A DNA stretch of 64,000 bases, taken from Trifolium pratense. Lineage: Eukaryota; Streptophyta; Magnoliopsida; Fabales; Fabaceae. The notes under the pieces are model-generated. The model did no database searches, had not been told where the DNA came from, and saw only the letters and a list, made by a program, of their open reading frames with translations. The translations under genes were made by a program, and so were the position numbers. Positions 36,887 to 49,239 of the stretch are shown here, piece after piece; positions within the stretch are counted from its first letter, which is position 1; each line of letters opens with the position of its first letter. The stretch is from the NCBI RefSeq assembly GCF_020283565.1, contig NC_060061.1:37609362-37673361 (forward strand), in the 5' to 3' direction.

Positions 36887-39800
36887 GTTTTTTGCACACT
36901 TTGTAAAATTATGATAAATTCATAACTGATTGTAAAATTCACAGAAAAGCTTATAAATAGGACACCTCTTTGACCAAGAAAATTGGCCTGTTTTATATCA
37001 GTCCCCACATTGCAGTGCCCAATAAATCTCTGCTTCATATCAATGGCCGCTTCAGGCTGCATGATAAATAATAAAGAGCACAATTAACCAAAATGTATGA
37101 ACAGCTTATTAGTTTAAAAACAGAATAGTCAATAATATATATTGATACAAATCGATAAGAGTATCAGATACAATGTGTAAAAGATATATTCTTGAAAAAT
37201 GTAGAATACCATACAAGATATACAATACATTTGGGGTGTGTATTAGAAAAAAATTAATAAAACATATAGATATGTAATTGCAATTCCAAAACTCCAAACT
37301 ATGAACATGTGTATTGATATTACTTTATGTGATCCGGTTTGATATTATGTACGGACTTGGGACCAAAAATCTAATAGATGGAAACTACATATGTAGAAAA
37401 CAAAAACGTGCAACAAACTATCAGCCACAAACATCAAGTAGAAGATAAAAAAAGTGCATGGAAAATTGGACTTGCGTAGACAATATATGTTGTGTTGATA
37501 CTGAACATAAAGTAAATCTGGAAGGAGTGATCTGCATGCTTTTTGTTCCTACAGCTCAAAAAACTGCTGCCATTCCAAGTAAAATCTCCCACGAGAGCAC
37601 TTTAAGCTCTTGACAACGGAATGATCGATATCTTTGCACCAACTTGAATTGGAGTGTCCCTCAGTTAGGATGAGGTAAGTTTGTACATTATCTTATTTCT
37701 TTTTTTGAATTATGTTTCTATTGTATTATTTCCTTGATTATTAGGAGTTGAGATTAGTGTTATCATGCCAGCGGAGCAGAGCATAACGGCCAGCCCAAAA
37801 AAAACTTGAGCTAGCAGAGTGAGAGGGTGAAATATAACAGCATGAGTGAGACAGTGTGACAGGAGAACACCAAATGGTGCTATGATGTTTTTGAACTGGA
37901 AAAGTCTGAAAATACCCCAATACAAAAGCTCTAATGTTCAGAGTTGAAGGTAACTTTTATCTCATTATGATGAGAAGCACTGCAATGGGACTGGTTTTTT
38001 TTATTTAAAAATAAAAAAAGTATCTCATTATGATGTGTGACAGCCGCTATTTTGGCTGCTATAGCGGTCGCTACACTGAAATGCTCTGCTATTGCATGTT
38101 CTATGGCGGTTAGGGAACGCTCCGCTGTAGCGTTCTACTGATAAAGTTGGAGAAACATTATCTCCCCTTTTTCTTTCCTTGATGACTATTCATTTGTAAT
38201 CAATGATGATGAAATAAGATGAAAAGAATAAACAAAACTGTTGTCCCAACTTTCTGTGGAAGATAACAAAACAAACCTGGTATGACGCTCTACCATTCTG
38301 TGATGATGACGACGAGGGTGATTCGCACGAGCCACTTGCACCAACGTTTTCCGTCGAGTCACCTCTTCGATGAATTCTAAGATTCAAATTCCCATGAAGA
38401 ATATTTGAATCAGAATCATGTTCCTCGTCATCAGATATTGATGTTTCAAAGCCCAACTCCATTTCCTCGTCATAATCAGAATCATCCCTGTCAGATCTCG
38501 GACCATCTTGTGAAGTATCACTATTAGCCTCAGATCGGTAGAGAATGTCGCTTAATGATAGCATTCTTCCACCTCTTCCGTCAATCCTTGACGCTCCATC
38601 ATTTGTCTTACTATTTTTTTCAGTTTCAGCTGTTAAACAAACCAGTTAGATCCACATAATATCATCATTAAAAATTGGCATGTGATTTTCTAGTCATAAA
38701 AGGCAAAATTTGGAATTTCGTATACCAAGTTTTATAAGTTATGGCATATAGTAATTATTAAATACTTTCATTTCGATGGCCTTCATAAGAAAAAGTGTAT
38801 TTAAGTGAGCTCCAAGTGGCACAAACTTCTTTAGGGCCATTCACACAAATTTCATTAACTAGAAAAGTGGAAGAATAACTATTGATGAATTTGCACATAC
38901 ATGCAGGAAACAACAAAAATGGAGTAGCTTAATATAGAAGTTCTTATAGTCAAATCATGCCCATCTTGTCCATACCTAGAACAATATCCTTCTTCACCTT
39001 CTCCACTCTTTCAGCAACTTCAGATTTGGATGGGGCCAGCGACTGGGAAGCAACAGCAAAATCCAAAGCTTCTTTGTGTTTTCCCAACTGCAAGGAAATA
39101 ACATTCGGTAATGAGTTTTAGAACTGAACAAACAGGTTCTGCAATCAGAAAGCCTCGTGCATACAAATGGTGTGCTGATGAACATAAATTTCATACATAT
39201 TGTTAACTGATTTATCAGAAAATATACACCTTAAATCTCATATACTATAGAAGCATTTGCTGTCTCTCTCGATCTTATCAAGCTGGGCTTAAGCTCTCAA
39301 TTTTGTTTTTCTTCAATAAGAATTTTCATATTTAAACAAGTTTCGATCTTCTCTTTGGTTGTGATTTTTTCCTTCAGACTTCTATGATTTTTTGGCTCAA
39401 ACATTTAGGTTTGTAGTTCCTATAATCTACAAAAAAAAAAAAATTAATGTGTACATCTAATTATTCTCACACCTCCAATCCTAGCAGAGTAGTAGGTGCA
39501 GAAACTGTATAGATCAAGATGGTTCCAAATATGTATAGCCCTCTTCTAATATTCAAGTTTTAAAGTCCCTTCCTACATGTCGTATTTCTCATGAAACGTT
39601 TGTTTCTATCAATAAAAAATTATGACTCGCTAACTTGTCATATTTTGAATACAAGGGGCAGAGCAATTCTTAATTCTAAAACAAAACAAAACATTACATA
39701 AAATTCACAAGCTTAAACAAACCCCCCACCCTTAACCTCATCCAAATGAGCACACCAACGTATATCTCATGAAACTTTTGTTTCTATCAAACAAAAATTA

Positions 39801-42800
39801 TGACTCGGCTAACTTTGTCATATTTTGAATGAATCTTAAATGCACCAAGACAGTCTTGAAAACCACCATTACACATTATTCAACTAGGATTCAAAATAAA
39901 CTCATTCTAAAAGTGTATTTGATACATCCAAAAGTACCTGAGACAATGCTTCTGACATGTAGTAAAGTGGTTTATATGCAGATTTATCGATTTTCCTAGC
40001 AGTGTGGCAGTCTCTTATAGCCATATGAGCATCATTTTTCCACTTCCTCTGGATGTGAAGGTAATTTCAAAAGTTATTCCATTCAGCAAAATCGAAAAAA
40101 CAAAAATGAAGGGAAAGAAAAAGAAAATTTCTAAGCCTCAGTTTAGTAATATTATGAAGAACCTTAAGCAATAGTGCAGCACGAGTACACAAGCATTCAT
40201 GTTTTAGTGCAGGCCCAATAATATGATTGTAGCCATTCAAAACTTCATTACATGCCTCAATTCCATAATAGGGTGCCCCCTCCTCCAATGACTTCTTAGC
40301 ATATTTTATTAGCTTCCTACACTTGTCAAGCTGTAAAACCCAGTTAGTTATGCAAACTAAAGAAATATTTATTTTGTTACCCTACAGATCTACAGCATGC
40401 AAAATCCCTTGTACATATATTTCCAAAATTAATCGAAATATGATACACTGCATACCTTGGCAGCGATGTTCTTTTTAGTATTGAAACCATTTGGGAAGAC
40501 ATTTGACACAAAAGGCTGCAACTCTACCCCATTAACTATTGGAGAGTAAGTCGTCAGCTTTGAAACATCTCCTGAAGTATATTGCACCTCATTCGCTCCA
40601 GCTGCATATTGCAAGAATAAAATCTCAACACCTTTGACAATCCTCACAAACAAGGTAACAGGGCACTAACAGAATAGAAGATGCTACAGCTAAAGAGAAG
40701 GAGCTAGTTTGGATAAACACTTTGCAATATAATATACATGATACATCAAAATGACATAATAAGAACTACAGAAAAGTGCACAAAGATGCATGGTAAATGA
40801 CAGTAAAAGCTAAAGAGTCCCAGTAAATGCAAGACTAAGATGTGTACTCACTAATAGTGGCCTCTTCAGCATCAAGTGAGTCACTATAATAAACCAACAA
40901 AGTGAAACACATACAGCATCAAGTGGCCTCTTCAAAACCCAATTCCAGAACAAGGAAAAAATTACTTATCTAACCTTAATTGTTTTGGTTGAGTTTCACT
41001 ATTTGACCTACCATAGGAATTTATACGACACACCTCAGGGCACTCTTTTTTATGTTTCTGACTATATAAGTTAACCATTTCAATGATATCAAGCATAGAC
41101 TAAATAAATAACATGACAGTGTGCAAAACAATTTGCACAGATAAACTGCTGCAGAATTAGACTGCACTTAATACCCAAAACAATTTGAACAAGTACATAC
41201 TATTAGTGAGATGTGATTATAAATAAACAAGAAACAAGGTATAGTGAAAACATTTTACCATTATTTACATTCATCAAGTAAACATGCTCTCCACTATAGC
41301 TAAGGAGAACCTCAGATCCATCAGGACTAAATGTAACATGAGTTAAGTGCAAACTTGGATGTCCCTGGAAGAAAAGGACACTATAAGTACAACAATATTT
41401 GCTTCAAGTAGAAGGAAAGACTTAAACCCGCATAACATATCAAGGAGGTAAATGGATGGGAGAAATGGTAAATTCTAGATTCAAAGTATATGCGGCATTA
41501 AGTCAGTAGAATGATAAGGGGTGTTTGCTTCTAGGCATAGGATCATATATAAGTACGGGTCTATTTGGCAACTACACAATTCCTAGTAATAATACACTTT
41601 ATTTGTTCAGAAATAAATAAATAATAGAAAAAAATGGTAGAATGAGGTAAAAGTGGAAAGCTATAGTTGGTCGAAGTTTTAAAATAATTTATATTCCCAT
41701 GGGAATACAAGATTCTCATCCTTTATCATGGGAATGAAAAAGAGAGAAACCATGAGTGAAGTATATTCCTAAAGAATCCTTGATACCATAGTATTTCTTT
41801 CACATTTATACCAAACATGGGAATATTAGTATTACATTCCCAAAACTCATTTCCCCAAGGAAAATTTTCACATCTTTAACTTACAGATTCATTTTGAATT
41901 ACAGTGACGATACTGATAGGTGGAATCCCAACATAGTAACATACCCAGTCCCCTATCTAGATGGAAAATATTCCCAATATATGGGAAAGATGGAAAATAT
42001 TCCCAATATATGGGAATATTGCATACCTTCAACTCAGATAAAAGGTTTTGACATTACAAACCTATTAATAGTAACAGTATACTTCAGACACCATCTATAG
42101 CTCATTAACATGATTATTTATGCTTCTGTTAAAATGCACTAACACCCAATACTTCAGACAACTATATCATATTAATGTATGAAAAAAATTCTAAATGGAT
42201 ACAATTGTTTCCCTTCATTGGCCAGGAGTGCGTACAAAAGTTAAAACTACTACCCCCAGCTTTATCACTAAGTTAACATGATGATTTGAGTTTTGTAAGA
42301 CCAAGAAGAATAGCTCTTATCTTATATGAGAAAGAAATTCAAGAGAAAATGCTGATACAACCCACTCCCCCCCCACCACCACCACCCGGAAAAGGCAGGG
42401 CTTGCCAACATATCTGTATTTCCTCTGATGAAATGATCTCTGTTTTAGAAGGCTTTTTACTGCACAAGCTTAATTTTAACCCACCCCACCCCCCTTTCCC
42501 TTAGAACAGAGGATTTAACTTTTACCCAAAAAAGGACTTATTTTGCCAATACTTAACAGATTTAAGTGAATATACAATACTTATTTAAGTGAATATACAA
42601 TACTTATTCAATGGCAGATAATAGTAGACTATTAAAGCAAAGGACTAACACGATCAGAAAGATGCATTGGGCAGAAATAATTAACACAAGGAGGTGGAGG
42701 CATTCTTTTCCCACAGGAGCTTAGAGGTGGTAGCATCCTTCTATCATACAGACGTGCAAAGGCATCACTGCAAGAATAAGTAAACCTAAACTCAGTTTGA

Positions 42801-45800
42801 AACAGAAAATTGAATTAAATAATATATAGCATCACTGAGGATACTTACCTCCCGCCAACAAGGAGCAAATGAGGTCTAGTTGAACTTATATCAACAGATT
42901 TTAAAGCAAGGACTTGTTTAGGAGGATCAGCAAGGGACCTTTTAGCTCCATTCCGTAAGTCAAGCTGACAATAGCCATTAATGTTGAAGTCAATGAATAT
43001 AAAACTCCAAGGAGTTCAGCTACAGGAAACAACGATCTTAATACACCGTGTCCTTGACTATCTTTCAGTGGAAAAGTCGAAGAATTACATTATTATAGGA
43101 AAACTGTTGAGATCCTATCTAATTCCAGAGGATTAGCAAAAGGAAACAGTGAGAGCATCACAAGACCAAATGTGCAACCAAAATATCCATTATACAGCTA
43201 AATGCTAATATTGATTTTCCTTGAGATTCCTTAGTCATGCAGGTTTCCCATTTGCACTTTTAATTTCAATATGTAAATAAGAAACAATTAGTAATGCACA
43301 ATGGTTTGGAGAACCGGAATAAAATTGATAGACCCATTATAACAAAAGTTCACTAGAGGGAATAAAAAGGAGCAAAGGGGTGATTTTGCCAAACCAGCCC
43401 AAACCGAGGAGCAGAATGGGCCAGAAAGTGGGCCTGCAAGTATATGCAAGGAGGAATGAAGGTATAACAACAGCAGCGGCAGAAATGGGAGGGAGAGAAT
43501 CGGTAAGAGGGGATGTAACAGAAAGGAGAGTTGGCAATTGGAGAATGATGGGAGATATAGGGTATCATTTCCATATGGTGGAGAGGTAGGGGTCGTGGAA
43601 GGAAAATAATTGGATAGTAGTGGTCAGGCTTTGCCTTGGTGAGGGTTGTTATATTAGTAGGGAAAGCAGTCTAGTTATCTTACATTCATCCATATTCAAC
43701 TCTATTTTCCCGTAATGAGTGTTGCTCCATTGAAAGAAAATTCAATACAAACTAACATCCCCATTCCATCGTTGCTTCAGCTTATTTGTTTCTGTTTGAG
43801 CACTTTATTCTGGGTTTCTTTTCCTAGTATCTTTTCCAATAAAAAATATCAATAGAACAAAAGCATAATGGAGAATGAAAATAAAAGTTTCCTTATTTCC
43901 CTCCCTCCGTCGAAGAGAAACTTCCCATTTAATGTACGGAGAATATGATTTAAAGAATGCATGATAAATAATATTTTACACATCCAACAATATCCTAAAG
44001 CAATATCCTAAAGCAGGTTCCAGTATTTTTCTTGAACCCTCATTGTTAAACTATGAAAAATGGATTTGGATTGACATGTGACAAGGAACCAAAATTGAGG
44101 CAAGTTTGTATTTCCAAAGAATATAAAAAGCCTATTATCAGATCAACTTGCATCATTCATGTTGGATGCTTCTGCACAAGCCCCGATATAGCAGATGAAT
44201 AATCTTAAGCAAACAAACTGGTATTTTCATTGGTAAATTTGAATAATACAGATAATGGGGAAATCAGTTTTGAATGATGACTTATAACCATGAATATGAA
44301 AGTTCTCACATGCCAGACAATGTTCAGTAGAATTCAAAAATGAAAACTAGAAATCACTACAGATGAATTAAACCACTCACTAGGACACTGTGACACTCTT
44401 GGTGTGGAGATCCTGCAGGAGGACAAGAGGTACCTTCCCGGAAATCGTGTTGTCTTAAGGTTCCATCTTCACTGGCACTCCATACCACATTGGGATTTCC
44501 ATTTTCAACCTGCAAAAAAAGTACATATAAGACATGGAAATACATCTCATTTTCTTTACCCCATTTATGTGATGTTAGTGAAACTGCCAACTCAGGATTT
44601 TCTTAAACCACATAACTTACAGCCAATTTCTTGACTCTACGAGTGTGGCATTGGTAAAGTGCCGATGGAACAATGGGAATATCATTGAGTCCATTCCCAC
44701 TTATGCGAGACCTATTGAATAACCGAACCTGCCAACAGGAAAAACATATGAAGTTAAGAAATTAAAATTGCATTAGTCGCTAAAAATATAAAATGGATCA
44801 TTACTTCAGCATCTCCAGCTCCAGATGCAACAAGATCATCAGAAGTTTCTGGTATGAACTTAGTACAGAATATATTTGCAGTATGTCCAGTGTCAATTGA
44901 ATGCAATAGCTTCTGCCCGGAATAGCTCCAAATATTCATCTGCGAAATTTCAAGCAAACAATTCAATGAAATATATTTTCCCAAATATTGCAATCAACTA
45001 GTTCCAAACCTTATTTTTACGATTTTAGCTTCCATCTTATATACAAATATTATCATGGTTTAGAAGACTAAACAAAAGAATTGTATTATACCCGTGTATC
45101 ATCTGATCCGGATATCAATAATGAACCTTTTGAATTCCAAGCAATAGTATTGACACAACCAAGATGTCCCTGTTCAAATCACAAGCAAAACGATACTCAT
45201 CAAAAGAACACAAACAAAACAAGAGTACATAGAATCACAACGCGGCTAAAATTCTCAGCCAATTAAGCAAGCTGTTATAAACACCGGAAGAAAATGTACG
45301 TTGCAATCTAAGAAAATTACAACCATGCTTGCATCTTTCAAGAAATATATGTGTAATAAAATCAATCGAAAAAATATATAGTCATAATCTATGAAACATG
45401 GGCACAGACACAAACACCTGACACAACACGGACACAAACACCGGACATGACACTGACACGTCGACACTGACAATAGTTTGACACAAACCTCTAACTCTTT
45501 TTCTTGAGAAAGTCTCCCAATTACATGATAATGAAAATGCAAGACATTTTACAAACCTCTAACTCTTTTTCTTGAGAAAGTCTTCGAATCAAAGAGGAGT
45601 GTGTCTGCAAACTCTGATTAACATCCTAAGGCAAAACAGAAACAGCAAAATTATTATAATCATTCATCCGATTGAAAATCGGAAATAGTAGAGTAATCGT
45701 GAAGTAGTAGTATTAATTAAGGTAATTTGAGTTAATCGGAATTACGTGGCGAGGATGAAGAAGGTGTCGAGTATCGAGAATATTGTGGATGTTTCCGTCG

Positions 45801-45820
45801 AAATAAGGAACGGAATCCAT
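35052..45820 (-). CDS. ASG2: WD40-TPR protein, ASG2/WDTC1-like (DCAF-type), 19 exons
   Basis: This is the homologue of Arabidopsis ASG2, a WD40 plus TPR protein described as a CUL4-DDB1 substrate-receptor type factor affecting ABA and germination responses. Exons (minus): 45820-45746, 45625-45557, 45169-45092, 44939-44805, 44728-44621, 44509-44381, 42964-42849, 42767-42650, 41364-41259, 40601-40456, 40330-40163, 40048-39938, 39087-38976, 38629-38277, 37056-36966, 36059-35964, 35884-35814, 35726-35599, 35139-35052. All joins are GT-AG with matching phases, giving 765 residues. WD40 repeats occupy about 49-320 (GHLGCVNTIAWN, SGSDDTR, GAGDAE). TPR-like helices lie at about 350-485 (ALKHECLCTRAALLLKRKW, YKPLYYMSEALSQLGKHKEA). 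An acidic Ser-rich linker runs about 500-590. Two more WD repeats lie at about 615-705 (GHCNVGTDIKQ, GSDDGRWFIW). The C-terminus is FECAQS, a CaaX farnesylation box with C762. The start fits family N-termini (FDGNIHN); an in-frame ATG upstream at 45961 is disfavoured. Confidence 0.93.
36332..36673. mobile_element. MULE-type MITE in an ASG2 intron
   Basis: Near-perfect inverted arms of about 130 bp begin GGCTTAACTACACATTTGGT and contain repeats of tttggtcccttacgttta. The target duplication atattttta stands at 36323-36331 and 36674-36682 (9 bp), as for Mutator-type elements. It lies in the intron between exons 15 and 16 (36060-36965). The high arm identity suggests a recent insertion and a strong hairpin in the pre-mRNA. 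Confidence 0.9.
36837..36882. repeat. (AC)n(AG)n microsatellite
   Basis: An AC tract runs directly into about 17 AG units, inside the same intron as the MITE at 36332-36673. Confidence 0.9.
41960..42015. repeat. 27-bp tandem duplication in ASG2 intron
   Basis: Two adjacent copies of gatggaaaatattcccaata followed by tatggga lie in intron 9 (41365-42649). No effect on coding is expected. Confidence 0.8.
45483..45583 (-). repeat. Direct repeat duplicating the exon 2 splice-donor end of ASG2
   Basis: The identical 33-bp blocks 45483-45515 and 45551-45583 (offset 68 bp) each contain the last 27 bases of exon 2 plus the donor gtttgt. The outer copy, next to the exon body, gives the donor used in the model (exon end 45557). 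The inner copy provides a second potential donor 68 bases further on; its use would shift the frame. The 'cacggacac' repeat at 45390-45485 adjoins it. Confidence 0.85.
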
Positions 45821-46062
45821 TGTAGAAGCAACAGTGTGTGCGATTCTGAGAGTAGCTGAGTCGATCAGAGTGATTTTTCCATGAATTGCTCTGCTAAAAG
45901 GCGGTTGCTCCTCCTCCTCCGGTCTCCACAGCCTGAAACGATTCTTCTTCCGTTTCTCCAAATAATTTGATTACTCACTCCACCGTACTTATTAGGATGA
46001 GATGTGCGTGTCACGATACTTCATAAGTTCATACTTTTTTATTTTTTCACATAAATAAATAA

Positions 46063-46246
46063 GGTCATGCTAAACAGTGCCCCTGAGGCACTAGTTAAGC
46101 ATACTAAAAAAGGAAAGAAATGATAAAGTTAATGATGAGAGAGAATAACTTTTCACATCATTAAAATATTGAATGCATAATTTACGAGATAAAACTTCTA
46201 TATTTGTATCCTTAACTAGTGCCCAGGGCACTGTTTAGCATTTTCC
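46063..46246. mobile_element. MITE, 'TAAACAGTGCCC' family, 9-bp target duplication
   Basis: The left end is ggtcatgctaaacagtgccc; the right end is ctgtttagcattttcc preceded by gcccagggca. These are inverted repeats, with the second inverted block ctagttaag/cttaactag just inside. The flanks aataaataa at 46054-46062 and 46247-46255 are identical, a 9-bp duplication. It lies just upstream of the ASG2-like gene (start codon 45820), so within or near its promoter. Confidence 0.88.
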
Positions 46247-46269
46247 AATAAATAAAGTTGATACGATTA

Positions 46270-47110
46270 AGCAATTAATTGGGCCCTTAATCAATTGAGT
46301 TTTGATGAGTTTTATAATATATTGGATCCAGTAAATACCACATCATTACATTTATATTCTCAAAATTTGGTAATGAAAAAAAATGAATAAAGAAAAAAAA
46401 TGGAGAGATACTACTCTAATCAATTTGGCTAGTATTCAATCTCTACTCTGCATATGAAAATAATTCACGAGATATGAGAATTCGTCCCGATAATTTTTTT
46501 TCGCCACCAGTTTTATCTGTCCGGGCGTCAATACTGACATCAAGTGGTTCAAGTCCTTTTAATTGTGGGGATCGAACTGTGATTCTTCCTACAAAATTCA
46601 ATATCAATCATCACTGAACCAACTAACGATTAGATGTGTCCTAATAATTTTCGATCGAGGTTAGTTACTCGATATTAACTCTTTTGGTTATCAAATAATT
46701 TATAGTTTAGTTGTAAGGTATTAGGTATGTAATGTCTAACTAACTAAGACTTGTACTTATAAATAATTGAACTCAAATTCTCTTAAATATTTCGTCTAAG
46801 GAGTTCATTAACCACTTGAATTTGTTTGTAGATTATTATATTTTTTCAGTTTTACTTCTATTATCTTTATTATTAACAAAATTAAATATTTTCTCACGTC
46901 AATTTATATTTATAAATAAATTGATTTAACTGCAAATTTTATTAAATATCACAGATTCAATAATATAATTTATCCACTATAAATTAGTTTATCAACTATC
47001 AAATATGTTTCATTAAACAAAGTTTAAGTGTGTTTGATCTAGCTACATGCTAGGAGATTAATCCTCAAGTGAACAATAGGTAAGGTGGCAATAGACAGAA
47101 CCAAGCTGAC
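46270..47110. other. Intergenic DNA with a degraded tRNA-like repeat
   Basis: Near 46495-46630 a segment with ctgtccgggcgtcaatactg and ggggatcgaactgtgattct looks like a worn tRNA-related repeat in minus orientation. No coding sequence was recognised in the rest. Confidence 0.4.
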
Positions 47111-47151
47111 AACAAGATAAAAAAAATGTCATGCTAAACAGTTCTTCGGGA

Positions 47152-47728
47152 CAGGGACGAACATAAGGGAGGGCAAGTAGCGGCTGAGCCCCCCCCCCCT
47201 CTTGTCAAGTTTTTTTTTCATATACTTGTTCTTGATGCATATGTACACATAAATTGATATTTGAGATCGATGTGTTTAAAGATTGGTAATGACTGTTTGG
47301 TGCAAAACATGCACCCACAATATAGTAATTGTAACAATTTACTTTAAAATATTTTGATAATATATATTATACACTACTAAAGTTCAAATTCAATTAAGTT
47401 AGTTCTCATTGTTTGCTATAAGTGAAAGATTATTTTATGCTATGAAGATTGTGAAAAATAGGTTGAGAAACAAGATAGAAAATGAATTTCAAACTAATTA
47501 TGTGATTGCTTACACCGAGAGAAGAATTGCTGAAAAATTTAATACAAATTCAGTTATTGATGAATTTTATGATATAGAGCAATGTTGTGTACAATTTAGA
47601 TAAACAATGTGATGTATTTTTTATTTTTTATTGAGTATATTTAAGTACTATGATAATTATGATTTATTTAATATTTATTATTTAATTATTTAGGCCCCCT
47701 ATTTTATAGATTCCTGGATTCGTCCCTG
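47152..47728 (+). mobile_element. hAT transposon remnant nested in a MITE
   Basis: The ends cagggacgaa and the inverse ttcgtccctg form a perfect 10-bp terminal inverted repeat. The flanking 8 bases cttcggga and ccccggga match at six positions, fitting an aged hAT duplication. Inside, 47409-47603 encodes the C-terminal end of a hAT transposase. Only about 580 bp of what would be a multi-kilobase autonomous element remain. Confidence 0.8.
47409..47603 (+). pseudogene. hAT transposase C-terminal fragment
   Basis: The segment reads SERLFYAMKIVKNRLRNKIE followed by ENEFQTNYVIAYTERRIAEK and VIDEFYDI. This is the end of the hAT dimerisation region in plant TTF-type/ZMYM1-like transposases, where 'TERAFSAMK..K..LRNKM.D.F' is usual. 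The catalytic part is missing, so it cannot work alone. It lies inside the hAT ends at 47152 and 47728. Confidence 0.75.
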
Positions 47729-48188
47729 CCCCGGGACACTAGTTAAACATACTAAAAAAAGAAACAAATGAAAAAGTTAATGATGAGAGAGAATAACTTT
47801 TTACATATTAAAGCATTGAATGCACAATTTACAAGATGAAATTTTCATATTTATATCCTTAACTAGTACCCCGGGGACACTGTTTAGTATTTTCCCAAAA
47901 AAAATAGGGATGAAAACATGTAATTTTTAAACGAAAATCAAAATTTCATAATTTTATATGAACGAAAAACATAGTTAACCTTTAATTTAATTGTCAAGTG
48001 TGCATGATAAAAGATATTTTTGACATGTGAATGTTAAACGAAGTCATACTAAACTTGTGCATTTTAGACTAAATCACATTAATAAGGATCCAAATAAAAT
48101 ATGATTGTAAACCATTGTTTTCTTTAACATTGACATTACACACCAACCCAACTCGTAATTGACCTATTTTCACCCATTTTCAGTGATT

Positions 48189-48300
48189 AAATAAGACGAT
48201 CCAACCTTTGACTCAAAAAAAATAAGACGATCCAACCTTTGTCAAAAAAGAAATAAGACGATCCAACCTTGTCAAAATAAATAAATAAGACGAACCAATA
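48189..48300. repeat. Minisatellite, about 32-bp unit, four copies
   Basis: Units of aataagacgatccaaccttt plus a short A-rich spacer recur four times; the last is degenerate and serves as one flank of the SINE at 48300-48391. Confidence 0.8.
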
Positions 48301-48391
48301 TTTTTGTTTCCAATGAAATAGAGAATCGAACCCAGGAACTCATGTATACTACTATCCAACCCCACACCACTAGACCAAATTTAGTGACTAA
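48300..48391 (-). mobile_element. tRNA-derived SINE (family 2), minus orientation
   Basis: On the minus strand it reads actaaatttggtctagtggt (box A-like) and gggttcgattctc (box B-like). The flanks aataagacgaaccaat (48284-48299) and aataagatgaaccaat (48392-48407) are a 16-bp duplication with one mismatch. Confidence 0.85.
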
Positions 48392-48409
48392 AATAAGATG
48401 AACCAATTT

Positions 48410-49235
48410 ATCTGACCCGTTTTAAAACTTTAACTCGTTGCACGTCATTTTGGTATTCTTACCCCTAGAGCTCTTTAAATAGGCTCAGTCCAATGGGTTG
48501 TTCAATCTGTTAATAAATTTTTGCGCCCTCTAGCCTTCTCACGCACCTCCTAAAATCCCAAAAATACCCTACTTGAGTTAAAGAAGAGCGTTGAAAACAT
48601 TTTGTTTTTTGGAAAAACAAACTCAAGTTAATAAAACTCGCACAATTTGTTTTTAAGATTTTGAACTATAGTCTTGGACGGTGGCCTATTTTTATTGGCC
48701 AATGGAGAGGCGTTACACTTTTTTATTATTCATTCTTCTCTCCTCTACTCTTTTATCTCAGTTAATTTATTTTGTTGTTGGTTATTTTCAAAAGATTTTC
48801 GTGTTACCAACAACATAGTCGGTCGTCAATTAGTAATGCCACATGTATTGTTATTCTTTGATGATGTTTGGGAGCATTATGCTAATCAATGAGAGACTGA
48901 TAAGGAACAACTTGATTTTTAGAATTCGAACATTGTTTTTAAAGTTTTTGAGTTTTAAAACTCAATCGTGATTTTTCAAAAAAGTTTAAGAGGTAAAGGG
49001 AAGGGAAGTGGAACAAGACAGATTTAGTTTTTCAATAATGCTAGAACTCAAAATCTTCTTCAAATTCTAAAACTCAAATAGTTTTCTGAAAATTTGCAAG
49101 GAGAAGCTTGGCATTGAAAAGAGATATTATCTTCTTCTTTTTTTTTAAATATTAGCATGCATAGGCATCACATGATAACTATGACATCCCAACTATGTTG
49201 GCACCCCATAATTATCACCTATCATTTGCAGCACC
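48410..49235. other. Intergenic DNA, no gene recognised
   Basis: AT-rich sequence with several A/T runs. The plus-strand ORF at 48674-48892 shows no known domain. Confidence 0.35.
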
Positions 49236-49239
49236 ATAA

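Larger units (their letters stand above)
47128..47896. mobile_element. MITE, 'TAAACAGTGCCC' family, split by a hAT remnant
   Basis: The left piece (47128-47151) reads gtcatgctaaacag. The right piece (47729-47896) continues the family body and ends ctgtttagtattttccc. The flanks aaaaaaaat at 47119-47127 and 47897-47905 give a 9-bp duplication, weakly informative because it is A-rich. Without the 577-bp insert and its 8-bp duplication the element would be about 184 bp, as in the other copies. Confidence 0.8.

Noticed and set aside
43337..43589. Overlapping ORFs in both strands
   Set aside because: They lie inside intron 6 of the ASG2-like gene, overlap each other on both strands, and match no domain.
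45821..45961. In-frame upstream ATG that would extend the ASG2-like protein by 47 residues
   Set aside because: The added stretch is basic and Glu-rich with no match to family N-termini, while the ATG at 45820 gives MDSVPYFDGNIHN, which fits them. It may be 5' UTR.
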